A stretch of 64,000 bases of DNA from Filimonas effusa. Lineage in GTDB: Bacteria; Bacteroidota; Bacteroidia; Chitinophagales; Chitinophagaceae. The notes beneath the pieces are model-generated. The model saw only the letters and a program-made list of their open reading frames with translations, searched no databases and had not been told where the DNA came from. Both the position numbers and the translations under genes were made by a program. Positions 40,850 through 49,387 of this stretch are shown here, one piece after another. Each line of letters opens with the position of its first letter. The first letter of the stretch is position 1. Where the stretch lies: positions 1,922,001 to 1,986,000 of the forward strand of contig NZ_SDHZ01000001.1 in the NCBI RefSeq assembly GCF_004118675.1. Reading direction: 5' to 3'.

Positions 40850-41767
40850 AAATATACACTGATGAGTTTTGCGCTATTAGCAGGCGCCTTAGGATACGCA
40901 AAAGCACAAACAGAACTGCCTTTATACCCCAACGGACAAATACCCAACTCCCTGCCGTGCACATTAACTGAGGGGGTGCGGGATATTGGACAGGGTAATC
41001 TGTTTACCTATAATACAACACAGCCTGCTATTACCGCCTACCTGCCGGCGCAACCCGCACAAACGCATGCCGCTGTTATCATTCTGCCCGGCGGCGGCTA
41101 CGCCGGCGTGTCTGTAACAGCCGAGGGCAGCAAAGTGGCCGCAGCGTTTAACCAGCTGGGGATTGCCGCCTTCGTCGTAAAATACCGGATGCCCAGCAGC
41201 CAAAGCATGGCCGACAAGCGCACAGGTGCGCTTCAGGATGCACAGCAAGCCCTCAGCATCGTACGTAAAAATGCCGTACACTGGAAAATAGATCCTGATA
41301 AAGTGGGCGTAGCAGGCTTTTCTGCAGGCGGGCACCTGGCCGCAATATTATCAACCCGCTACCGCGATCATTATATTCACACAACAGATAGCACCGGCAA
41401 CCTGCGACCAGATTTTACCATATTAGTTTATCCTGTTATTAGCATGGACGACAGCGTTACGCATGCCGGTTCAAAAAGCAACCTGCTCGGAAAGAACCCG
41501 TCTGCTGATGACGTGAAAATGTTTTCGGCCAATGTTCAGGCAGATCCGCAAACACCACCAGCATTGCTCATCCACTCAGGTGACGACACTGTCGTTGACC
41601 CCGAAAACAGCATCCTTTATTACCAGGCGCTGCGCAAACACGGCGTAAGCGCGCAACTCATCATCTATCCCAAAGGGGGGCATGGCTACGGGCTGGATAA
41701 TCCTACCACACCGGACCGATGGATGGATCGCTGCCGCGATTGGATGCTGAGCCGTAAGTTACTATAA
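40850..41767 (+). CDS. Alpha/beta-hydrolase fold esterase (acetyl-xylan-esterase-like)
   Basis: Exported esterase of 305 residues, probably deacetylating oligosaccharides. I choose ATG 40850 (MKYTLMSFALLAGALGYAKA), which begins a signal peptide; the longer frame from 40784 adds 22 residues without signal character. The oxyanion-hole motif ILPGGGYAGVS (about 79-89), nucleophile elbow GFSAGG with Ser159, SGDDTVVD for the catalytic Asp and KGGHGYGL for the His are all intact. It heads a tight plus-strand cluster with GH29 (9-base gap) and a lyase. Confidence 0.88.
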   Translation, partial: KYTLMSFALLAGALGYAKAQTELPLYPNGQIPNSLPCTLTEGVRDIGQGNLFTYNTTQPAITAYLPAQPAQTHAAVIILPGGGYAGVSVTAEGSKVAAAFNQLGIAAFVVKYRMPSSQSMADKRTGALQDAQQALSIVRKNAVHWKIDPDKVGVAGFSAGGHLAAILSTRYRDHYIHTTDSTGNLRPDFTILVYPVISMDDSVTHAGSKSNLLGKNPSADDVKMFSANVQADPQTPPALLIHSGDDTVVDPENSILYYQALRKHGVSAQLIIYPKGGHGYGLDNPTTPDRWMDRCRDWMLSRKLL

Positions 41768-41776
41768 CAACTATTT

Positions 41777-43267
41777 ATGAAAATTAACATCAAATCAATG
41801 TATACAAACAATAGCGTCGTGGCAGCTATCTGTTGCCTGCTATCATTTTGCCGGTTAAGTGCATCGGCTCAAAATAAAACCATGCGGCAGCAATGGCAAC
41901 ATATGCATAGCGCTAAAAAGGAAGCGCTTACAGCGTTTCAGAACGATCGCTTTGGCATGTTCATTCACTGGGGCTTATATGCCATACCAGGCGGTATCTG
42001 GAAAGGAAAAAAAATGGAAGAAATGGGCGTACCCAATGTAGCTGAATGGATACAGCTCGTAGCCCGTATTCCAAGGCAGGAATACGCCGATCTTGCAAAC
42101 AAATTCAATCCCACCCGGTTCAATGCCGATACAATAGTCCTTATGGCTAAACATGCAGGCATGAAATACATTGTGATTACAGCCAAGCACCACGAAGGCT
42201 TTGCCATGTATCGCTCTACAGCATCCGGCTTTAACATAGCGGATGCCACTCCCTTTAAGCGCGATGCCGTAACAGAGTTATACCAGGCCTGCAAAAGACA
42301 CGGACTGGCATTCGGCCTTTACTACTCACATAATATAGACTGGGCCGATGGCGCCGACGCGCAGTACCAGGAAACCAAAGCCATCAATGATAAAAAAGGA
42401 CTGCCCACCGACTCATTTGGCGCCAACCTTTGGGACCCCGGCAAAAACAGTTTCCAGCAGTACCTGGATAAAAAAGCCATTCCGCAGGTAAAAGAATTAC
42501 TGGCCAAATACCCGGACCTGAAATGCATCTGGTTTGATATGCCCGGTTTAATGACACCTGCGCAAAGCTTCCGTTTTTATAAAACCGTTTATCAGCAGCA
42601 ACCCCAAATTATCATCACCCAGCGTATTGGCAACAACATGGGCGATTACGATATTCCAGGCGACAACAAAATTCCAGATCAGGCAGCGGAATTTGCACTA
42701 CCCTGGGAAACCGTAGGCACACTCAATAACTCATGGGGTTATAAAAGTTATGACAACGACTGGAAATCGCCCGGCGAATTACTGTATTGGCTGGTAGAAA
42801 TAGTGAGCAAAGGCGGTAATTATATGCTCAATATCGGCCCCGCGGCCGATGGATCTGTTCCCGCGCAGGCAGCAGCCAATTTAAAAGCAGTAGGGCAATG
42901 GATGCAGGTAAACAGCGAGGCAATTTACAATACCCGTAGATATTCCATAACCCATGAAGGTCCATCCAACTTACGTATGGATAATACAGAGCAACGCCAG
43001 AAAGAGGGATTTACCTTGTCCATTACCCCGGAAGATTTTTGGTTCACCCAAAAAAATAAGACAGTGTACGCCATAGCACTGAAAGCACCGGAGAACAGAC
43101 AGGTAACAGTGAAAACCCTTTCAATAAAAAACCGTACAATCACACGGGTTGAATTGCTTGGCAACGGCCCGTTACCATTTACGCAGCATGATAACGGCCT
43201 GCATTTTATCTTGCCTGAAGGGCCGGATTATACGCATGGCTTCGTCATTAAAACAACAGGGAGGTAA
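41777..43267 (+). CDS. GH29 alpha-L-fucosidase (second copy)
   Basis: 496 residues; the motifs RFGMFIHWGLYAIPGG, YIVITAKHHEGFAMYRS and KCIWFDMPGLM with predicted nucleophile Asp254 mark a GH29 enzyme. The signal peptide spans about 8-31 (NSVVAAICCLLSFCRLSASA), so either Met1 (41777) or Met8 (41798) could be the start. It differs strongly from the copy at 23621-24931 around the active site (KGKKMEEMGVPNVAEW against GEWVMHEKNI), suggesting the two cleave different fucosyl linkages. The stop codon directly abuts the start of the lyase gene. Confidence 0.9.
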   Translation: MKINIKSMYTNNSVVAAICCLLSFCRLSASAQNKTMRQQWQHMHSAKKEALTAFQNDRFGMFIHWGLYAIPGGIWKGKKMEEMGVPNVAEWIQLVARIPRQEYADLANKFNPTRFNADTIVLMAKHAGMKYIVITAKHHEGFAMYRSTASGFNIADATPFKRDAVTELYQACKRHGLAFGLYYSHNIDWADGADAQYQETKAINDKKGLPTDSFGANLWDPGKNSFQQYLDKKAIPQVKELLAKYPDLKCIWFDMPGLMTPAQSFRFYKTVYQQQPQIIITQRIGNNMGDYDIPGDNKIPDQAAEFALPWETVGTLNNSWGYKSYDNDWKSPGELLYWLVEIVSKGGNYMLNIGPAADGSVPAQAAANLKAVGQWMQVNSEAIYNTRRYSITHEGPSNLRMDNTEQRQKEGFTLSITPEDFWFTQKNKTVYAIALKAPENRQVTVKTLSIKNRTITRVELLGNGPLPFTQHDNGLHFILPEGPDYTHGFVIKTTGR

Positions 43268-44365
43268 ATGATGCATTTCAGATCTAAACATCCCTACATA
43301 ACAACAGCACTACTGTTAAACGCTATATTCGCTTTGGCTTACCCGCATCCGGGCGGCATGCACCCGCAAAAGCAGATCGATTTTGTTAAAGAACAAATCA
43401 AAAGCAACAATAAAAGATACACTGATGCCTTCCATGCATTATTGGTATATGCCGATTCCGCTTTGCTGAAAGAACAACATGCCCTGACCGATTTCAGTAT
43501 CCCGGGATTTTATGTGAATCCCAACTTGCACCGCAAAAACAAGCAGGGGCTTGAAGCCGATGCGTTTTATGCCTATGCCTGCGCCCTAGCCTGGCAATTA
43601 AGCGGCAAGGCAATTTATGCCGACCGCGCGCTTTACTTCCTGAACGCCTGGGGCAGCATCAACCAAACCTACTCTGAAGCAGATGGCCCACTGGTGCTTA
43701 GCTATTCGGGCAGCGGCCTGCTGATGGCAGCCGAATTAATGCGTAATTATAACAACTGGAAGCAGGAAGATAAAGACCAGTTTGCCACCTGGGTTAAAAA
43801 CGTTTATCGCAAAGCCGGCAATGAAATACGTCGCCGGCCTAATAACTGGGCAGACTGGGGCCGGTTTGCTTCGGTACTGGCCAGCTACTATCTGGACGAC
43901 GAAAAGGACATGGCCATGAACCTGAAACTGATTAAAGCCGACTTATTTGATAAAATTGCCGGAGACGGGCACCTGACAGAGGAAGTAAAACGAGAGAGCA
44001 ACGGCATTTGGTACACCTATTTTTCGCTGGCGCCCATAACCGCCGCTGCCTGGGTGCTATATAACGCTACCCATGAGAATCTTTTCCAACTGGAGAAAGA
44101 CGGTAGAAGTATTAAAAAGGCGCTTGATTACTTACTTCTTTACCAGCAGCAGCCCGCCGACTGGCCCTGGTTTAAAAATCCGCGCATTGGGCAAGCCAAA
44201 GATCCCAATGGGTTCTGGCCGGCCAACCTGATAGAGGCCATGCTGCCGGTGTATAATAGTGCGGCCTATGATATTTTTTTGGCGCCCCATAGGCCCATTA
44301 TTTACAATAAACATCACTTTGCCTGGGTTTTTCCAACGTTGATGCCTGTTATGTTCACTCATTAA
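43268..44365 (+). CDS. Alginate-lyase-family polysaccharide lyase (PL38-like)
   Basis: Exported lyase of 365 residues with the Alginate_lyase (PF05426-type) (alpha/alpha) barrel. Indicators are GMHPQKQIDFVKEQIKSNNK, AYACALAWQLSGKAIYADRA, RRRPNNWADWGRFASVLASY (the conserved N-x-x-x-W block) and GHLTEEVKRESNGIWYTYFS, which probably holds active-site residues. I recall similar proteins in PL38, acting on glucuronan-type uronate chains; the family is not checked. ATG 43268 follows the TAA of the fucosidase gene without a gap, with GGGAGG just upstream, indicating translational coupling. Its unsaturated products would be the substrate for the GH88 of the same locus. Confidence 0.78.
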   Translation: MMHFRSKHPYITTALLLNAIFALAYPHPGGMHPQKQIDFVKEQIKSNNKRYTDAFHALLVYADSALLKEQHALTDFSIPGFYVNPNLHRKNKQGLEADAFYAYACALAWQLSGKAIYADRALYFLNAWGSINQTYSEADGPLVLSYSGSGLLMAAELMRNYNNWKQEDKDQFATWVKNVYRKAGNEIRRRPNNWADWGRFASVLASYYLDDEKDMAMNLKLIKADLFDKIAGDGHLTEEVKRESNGIWYTYFSLAPITAAAWVLYNATHENLFQLEKDGRSIKKALDYLLLYQQQPADWPWFKNPRIGQAKDPNGFWPANLIEAMLPVYNSAAYDIFLAPHRPIIYNKHHFAWVFPTLMPVMFTH

Positions 44366-44646
44366 TCATCTTTTCAATACACTCCTGAATATCCACAACC
44401 GGGCCGGTTACAGGCAAGAATAAGAGACAGAAACATTCGCCTTCAAAGCAACACTTGTAACAGTGCGAATATTCACGCAAGATTGTTTCGACAAGGCGAT
44501 AAGTATGTATATAGATACATCATCACGACCTACAAAATGCAGTTGATTATGGCTACAACAAGTTTTCAACTTGATCCAAAAATCAACCTCTTGTCGTAAG
44601 AATAGGTAAGCATAAAAAAAGACCACATTGCTGTGATCTTTTTTTG

Positions 44647-44719
44647 TGATTCCGCTGGGACTCGAACCCAGGGCCCATACATTAAAAGTGTATTGCTCTA
44701 CCAACTGAGCTACGAAATC
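44647..44719 (-). tRNA. tRNA-Lys (anticodon TTT)
   Basis: Read on the minus strand, the 73-nt sequence begins GATTTCG and ends CGGAATC plus discriminator A; the acceptor stem pairs over 7 bases with one G-U. The D-arm (AGCTCAGTTGGTAGAGC), the anticodon arm ATACA-CTTTTAA-TGTAT giving anticodon TTT, and the T-arm CTGGG-TTCGAGT-CCCAG are all normal. CCA is not encoded; a T-rich stretch follows. Its 3' end faces the polysaccharide locus. Confidence 0.97.
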
Positions 44720-44944
44720 ATTCCCGCTTACTTTTTCACCTGCTTTTAGGCTGATGTATTTCGTTATTGGGAGTGCAAAAATAGGAGAAAATTGAAACTC
44801 ACCAAATTTTTTTGCCTTTTTATTTATTCTTCTTTCTTGATCAAGCAGTTAGCTTGCGATAGTTTCTTTTGACCTCCCTCCTATTCCATAGTTTCTGTGG
44901 CTTGTTGGTTGTCGTTTATTTACATCGCTGTTTAACGTGCCCTT

Positions 44945-46588
44945 TTAAAATACTTTCATGCCGGTATTTAATAACAACAAATAGACAGCTACGTATACCA
45001 GCAGGAATGCCAATGATATTGCAAAGTATCTTACAACAGACCTGCTTCCTTTTTTAAACGGCGATAGGATCACTACGTTGATCGCATAAACAGGCAGGGC
45101 TACAGCAAAGTTCATTATTACAATGAAGGTGGTAAATGTTACTGCAAAGATAGCTGGCTGTATAATGACGCCGGAGAAAAGTCCGTATAAGGCGCCCATT
45201 ACGAAGCCAATAACAACGAACCATACCGCATACTTAAAGCCTGCTTTGAGGTTGCTATAAAAGCATTGCCAGGCAGCAGAGATTGTACGGCGCCGCTTTT
45301 TAAATACAAGTACTTCAGGGTATTCATCGATGTCTTCCAATATGTCGAGACTGGTTTCGGTTGCTGTATCAGTGGGCAGCAGTTGTTGATGACGATTGGC
45401 GGCTGATGTTGCAAGATCGTAGTTAGCGCTTGCGGCCTTTTTGCGGCGCTGGCGCTTTTGTTTGCGATAGCGGGGCAACCAGATGATGAAGCCGGTAACA
45501 AACAATGCCAGGGGCATTAAACCTGCAAGCAATGCCAATATACGGGTGGGCAAACCTCCGAATGTGCCAAAATGGATGGGGGTAACCCAGCTTAAATAGC
45601 CATAACCGGAATTGGGGAAGTCTTTACGACTGTTTAGCAAAACTTTGCCAGTGTACTGATCGAGGATGATCATTTCGCGCCTGCCGCTTTTGGGTAAGCC
45701 GGCACCAACGACATCGAGCCTGTAATTGCCGGTGCTATCTTCCGGCAATGCAATGCCCGCCACCCGCAGGTAAGGCATTTGCTTTTTTGCTTCTGCTACT
45801 ATATCGTGTGGTGTGAGCGGTTTTGCGCCTGTTGTATAAGTAGATTTAGCACCCAGCAGTGCAGCCACGCCCTGCGGAGATCGTCCGTCGAGGATGAAGA
45901 TCATGGCTATTACCAGGGGGGAGAACGTGATACATATTCCGGTGAGTGATATTAATGCGATCACGGGTGAAGAATAAAAGCCCAGGACGTTGTGCCAGTC
46001 GTAGTTCTGGCGTTTGAACCCTGCGCTGAATTTCACTGTGAGCACTGATTTTAGTTGTTTCCATTTCTGCGGGATCCACAGGCGCAGGCCACTGATGGTT
46101 AGCATAAGCAGGCAAAGTGTTGACAGGCCTACGATGTATCTTCCAGCTACGGGTACGAGCAGGCTGCGATGGATATCGGTTACTATATGTATGAAAGCGC
46201 TTTCATAGATACGTTTGCCTGAGAGCTGTGCGGTATATGGATCGATGAAGAACTCTTCTTTGGTTTTTAAATTAAAAAAGCGGTAAGCCAGATTGGGATC
46301 GCCTTTGGTATCGGATAACATGACGTAATTGAACTTTAGCTGCGGATATTTCTGCCTGACAACAGGTACGATATCCGCCAGCTCTATGCGTTGCTGCTGC
46401 TCCATTACGTGGAACTTGCCGGGATTGAGGGCATGGTCTATTTCGTCCTGGAAGACGAGGATGCTGCCGGTAAGTCCTGTTACGACCACAATAAGTCCGG
46501 CTACGATCCCAAGGTAAACGTGCCATTTGCCAAACCATCGTTGCTGGTGCCGCGCCCATTGCAATTTTATACGCTGAAAAAATTTCAT
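44945..46588 (-). CDS. PepSY-associated transmembrane protein
   Basis: Inner-membrane protein of 547 residues in the PepSY_TM family, often linked with siderophore or haem uptake as a reductase-like component. Four family helices are visible: WHVYLGIVAGLIVVVTGLTG, YIVGLSTLCLLMLTISGLRLW, VLGFYSSPVIALISLTGICI and ILALLAGLMPLALFVTGFII, with HQQRWFGKWHVYLG and DIHRSLL histidines typical of the family. The C-terminal 120 residues add three more helices after a charged linker (RKQKRQRRKKAA), which is longer than common versions. The AT-rich stretch just before the start (AATATAATAATGATAG on the minus strand) is loosely Fur-box-like, weak evidence for iron control. Confidence 0.82.
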   Translation of the reverse strand: MKFFQRIKLQWARHQQRWFGKWHVYLGIVAGLIVVVTGLTGSILVFQDEIDHALNPGKFHVMEQQQRIELADIVPVVRQKYPQLKFNYVMLSDTKGDPNLAYRFFNLKTKEEFFIDPYTAQLSGKRIYESAFIHIVTDIHRSLLVPVAGRYIVGLSTLCLLMLTISGLRLWIPQKWKQLKSVLTVKFSAGFKRQNYDWHNVLGFYSSPVIALISLTGICITFSPLVIAMIFILDGRSPQGVAALLGAKSTYTTGAKPLTPHDIVAEAKKQMPYLRVAGIALPEDSTGNYRLDVVGAGLPKSGRREMIILDQYTGKVLLNSRKDFPNSGYGYLSWVTPIHFGTFGGLPTRILALLAGLMPLALFVTGFIIWLPRYRKQKRQRRKKAASANYDLATSAANRHQQLLPTDTATETSLDILEDIDEYPEVLVFKKRRRTISAAWQCFYSNLKAGFKYAVWFVVIGFVMGALYGLFSGVIIQPAIFAVTFTTFIVIMNFAVALPVYAINVVILSPFKKGSRSVVRYFAISLAFLLVYVAVYLLLLNTGMKVF

Positions 46589-46935
46589 ATCAAATCTATC
46601 ATTATTATATTCAAAGCAGCTGACAGGATAGGCGTATTCCCGGAAGGGATGCTTTTTCCGGGAGCCGGCTATTAGTTTTGTTAAAAAAGCAGAGACAGGC
46701 TGGTTTACCCGGGATGAACGTTGTAGTCATTTACCAGGGGGCAGTCAGCCGGAATTTGCAGCAAGTTCGTCTTTAGATGGCCTCCTGGTTTACGGAAAGA
46801 GGAATGTTCATTTGTAAAAAGCGTAATTTTTCCGGCTTTAAAACGGGGATAGGGAAAAATAGTGCTGTCCTTTTTTTCTCTACTGTTTTTACGGTCGGGG
46901 GAAGTGTTTACTTTTGCCGTAATAAGCTGACAATT
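46589..46935 (+). promoter_or_regulatory. Divergent control region with SDR promoter
   Basis: In this 347-bp gap, TACTTTTG at 46909-46916 matches the Bacteroidota -7 box TAnnTTTG and would start transcription about 13 bases before the SDR start at 46936. A small perfect hairpin with arms CCCGGAA and TTCCGGG lies near 46638-46663. The remainder holds no convincing gene. Confidence 0.5.
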
Positions 46936-47742
46936 ATGTACTCATTAAAGAATAAGGTAGCGGTAGTTACAGGAGGATCTGAAGGTATAGGAAGGGCATT
47001 GGTGGATGTATTGTTACAATACGGCGCCAGGGTGGCTACCTGCGGCCGGAATTATGACAAGCTCTATGAGCTGCAAAAACGCCATTCGGGCAAGCCCCTG
47101 ATGATTCATACTGCAGATGTTAGTAATGAGCAGGACTGTCAGCATTTCATCAGCCAGGTGATAAAAACCTACGGCACTATCGATGTATTGATCAACAATG
47201 CGGGTATTTCTATGAGGGCGCAGGTAATGGATACCGAGCTGGAAACCCTCCGCCGGGTAATGGATATCAATTTCTGGGGAACGGTTTGCTGTACCAAGTT
47301 CGCCCTCCCTTATATTATAAAAAACAAAGGTACCATTGTAGGCATGTCTTCTGTGGCGGGTTACCGTGGCTTACCGGGCCGCAGTGGTTACTCGGCTTCT
47401 AAATTTGCTGTGAATGGCTGGCTGGAATCGCTGAGGACCGAGTTGCTCGACAGTGGGGTAAATGTAATGTGGGTATGCCCCGGCTTCACGACTTCGAACA
47501 TACGGAACGCAGCGCTCAACAAAGACGCGCTTCCTACCGGTGAATCGAAAATGGATGAAGGCAAACTTATGACGGCAGAAGAATGCGCCACTTATATCAT
47601 GAAGGCCATTGAAAAACGCAAAAGGACTATGGTATTAACCAGCACTGGTAAACAAACGGTGTTCATCAACCGCTTTTTCCCGTCGCTCGCCGACAAGCTG
47701 GTAAGAAAATTCTATTACAAAAACGGCAATCTGGTAAAATAA
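46936..47742 (+). CDS. SDR family oxidoreductase
   Basis: NAD(P)-dependent short-chain dehydrogenase of 268 residues. I start it at ATG 46936 (MYSLKNKVAVVTGGSEGIGR), directly before the Rossmann strand; the longer frame adds 53 residues and reads through the promoter. The cofactor motif TGGSEGIG (12-19), NNAGIS, and the catalytic Ser plus YSASK (Tyr/Lys) in GMSSVAGYRGLPGRSGYSAS are complete. The C-terminus (KRTMVLTSTGKQTVFINRFF) resembles DHRS7/DltE-like reductases acting on lipid-type substrates, consistent with the acyltransferase two genes downstream. Substrate unknown. Confidence 0.88.
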   Translation: MYSLKNKVAVVTGGSEGIGRALVDVLLQYGARVATCGRNYDKLYELQKRHSGKPLMIHTADVSNEQDCQHFISQVIKTYGTIDVLINNAGISMRAQVMDTELETLRRVMDINFWGTVCCTKFALPYIIKNKGTIVGMSSVAGYRGLPGRSGYSASKFAVNGWLESLRTELLDSGVNVMWVCPGFTTSNIRNAALNKDALPTGESKMDEGKLMTAEECATYIMKAIEKRKRTMVLTSTGKQTVFINRFFPSLADKLVRKFYYKNGNLVK

Positions 47743-47764
47743 CGGCTGCCTACGGCTTTTCCTG

Positions 47765-48589
47765 ATGCCCATAGTAACACTTACAACGGATATAGGCCAG
47801 AATGACTACATTATTGGCGCCATTAAGGGGCAGTTATTAACTGCTAACCCGGCATTCAATATTGTGGATATTACTCATAGCCTCTCTCCTTTCAATTATT
47901 TACAGGCGGCTTATATCTGCAGTAATGCTTACAAATACTATCCGGCAGGTACGTTTCACGTGCTGCTGATCAATTTATTCGACGCACCGCCGCGGCGCCT
48001 GCTGCTGGCTGAACATAATAAACAGTGGATTGCCTGTCCCGATAACGGCATTCTTACCCTGGTCACCGGCAGTAAACCTGCTTCAATGGTATCGGTTCCT
48101 ATTCCACAAACCGACAGCCTGGGTGTATTGCAATGTACGCAGCCGCTGGTGAATGCACTGGCACCTTTAAGCCAGGGGCGTCCGCTGGAGCAGGTTGGAG
48201 AAACAGGGGTTACCATCGATGAAAGGTATCCGCTCAGGGCCACGTATGGGAATAACTGGATGGAAGGCCAGATCATTTTCATCGATAATTTCGAAAATGT
48301 GGTGGTGAATATCACCAGGGATGAATTTGAGGCCCAGCGTAATGGCCGTTCTTTTAAGATTGTGTTCACCCGCAATGAAATGATAGATACGCTGGCTCAG
48401 AACTATTCTTCGGTAGCCCCCGGTGAAAAGATGGCCTGGTTCAATTCGGCGGGTTATCTTGAAATAGCCATCAACAAAGGAAATATGGCCGGGTTATTTG
48501 GTTTACAGGGCTTCTCTGAAACTTCGCAGCAGGCAGCCGCTTTACACAATAAATGGTTTTACCAGACTGTTCGCATTTTCTTCGAATAA
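47765..48589 (+). CDS. SAM hydroxide adenosyltransferase (SAM hydrolase, DUF62 family)
   Basis: 274-residue cytoplasmic protein of the fluorinase/chlorinase superfamily; most members hydrolyse S-adenosylmethionine to adenosine and methionine. The N-terminal motif VTLTTDIGQNDYIIGAIKG, VDITHSLSPFNYLQAAYI and CPDNGILTLV define the family, and WMEGQIIFIDNFENVVVNI the C-terminal beta-barrel domain. The physiological role is unclear. Gene order with the SDR and the acyltransferase (gaps of 22 and 12 bases) suggests one operon. Confidence 0.9.
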   Translation: MPIVTLTTDIGQNDYIIGAIKGQLLTANPAFNIVDITHSLSPFNYLQAAYICSNAYKYYPAGTFHVLLINLFDAPPRRLLLAEHNKQWIACPDNGILTLVTGSKPASMVSVPIPQTDSLGVLQCTQPLVNALAPLSQGRPLEQVGETGVTIDERYPLRATYGNNWMEGQIIFIDNFENVVVNITRDEFEAQRNGRSFKIVFTRNEMIDTLAQNYSSVAPGEKMAWFNSAGYLEIAINKGNMAGLFGLQGFSETSQQAAALHNKWFYQTVRIFFE

Positions 48590-48601
48590 ATAAAACGACT
48601 T

Positions 48602-49375
48602 ATGCGCCGATTCCTTCATTATTGCTATAACATTTGGGCACTCCTGTGGTTTGTGCTGCTTATGTTCATAGTATTACCGCTGGTATTACTGTCGGCGTTG
48701 GGTGGAAAGGTAAAAGGAGGGAATCTTATTTACAAGCTCTGCCATGCCTGGGCCGCTACATGGTATTTTCTTATTGGCATAAAACACCGGGAAGTTTATG
48801 AGGCGCCATTGGACAGACAACGTCAGTATTTGTTTATAGCGAACCATATTTCTTATATGGATATTCCCTGTATTGTGCGCAGTATACATCAGCCGGTGCG
48901 GGTATTGGGCAAATATGAGATGGTACGCTATCCTGTTTTTGGCATTATTTACCGGATGGCTGCTATACTGGTAGACCGCCGCGATGCCGCCCACCGTGCG
49001 CAGAGTGTTCGTACGCTTAAGGCCGCTATACATAAAGGCATTTCGGTATTTATATTTCCTGAAGGTACATTTAACGAAACGCCCGATCCGCTGAAATCGT
49101 TCTACGATGGCGCTTTCCGTATTGCCATAGAAACCCAGACGCCGTTACAGCCGGTGTTATTTGTAGATACGCTTGACCGGATGCATTATAAAGGGGTGCT
49201 GACGCTTACTCCGGGCCTTTGCCGCACTGTATTTCTTGACGCCATAGCGGTGAAAGGGTATACCATGGCCCAGCTTCCCGAGCTGAAACAAAAGGCGTAT
49301 GCCATAATGGAAGCCGGTTTGCGCCGTTACCGTACTTATACTACGGTGGCTGCAAAAGAAACAAGCGTATCTTAG
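48602..49375 (+). CDS. plsC: 1-acyl-sn-glycerol-3-phosphate acyltransferase (PlsC-like)
   Basis: Transfers an acyl chain to lysophosphatidate in phospholipid synthesis at the inner membrane. 257 residues with an N-terminal membrane helix (WALLWFVLLMFIVLPLVLLSA), the HX4D catalytic motif in ANHISYMDIP (His82, Asp87), the substrate-binding FPEGTFNE and the downstream VLFVDT segment. Length and motif order fit. Several PlsC-like paralogues are common in Bacteroidota, so the symbol indicates family rather than proven identity. Confidence 0.88.
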   Translation: MRRFLHYCYNIWALLWFVLLMFIVLPLVLLSALGGKVKGGNLIYKLCHAWAATWYFLIGIKHREVYEAPLDRQRQYLFIANHISYMDIPCIVRSIHQPVRVLGKYEMVRYPVFGIIYRMAAILVDRRDAAHRAQSVRTLKAAIHKGISVFIFPEGTFNETPDPLKSFYDGAFRIAIETQTPLQPVLFVDTLDRMHYKGVLTLTPGLCRTVFLDAIAVKGYTMAQLPELKQKAYAIMEAGLRRYRTYTTVAAKETSVS

Positions 49376-49387
49376 CAGCTTAGAAAC

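Noticed and set aside
44397-44409. Palindrome AACCGGGCCGGTT as a LacI operator
   Set aside because: It lies after the lyase gene and not in a promoter region; no second copy was found near promoters of the locus.
44408-44704. 98-residue minus-strand frame
   Set aside because: It overlaps the tRNA-Lys gene in coordinates and reads like translated tRNA and intergenic sequence.
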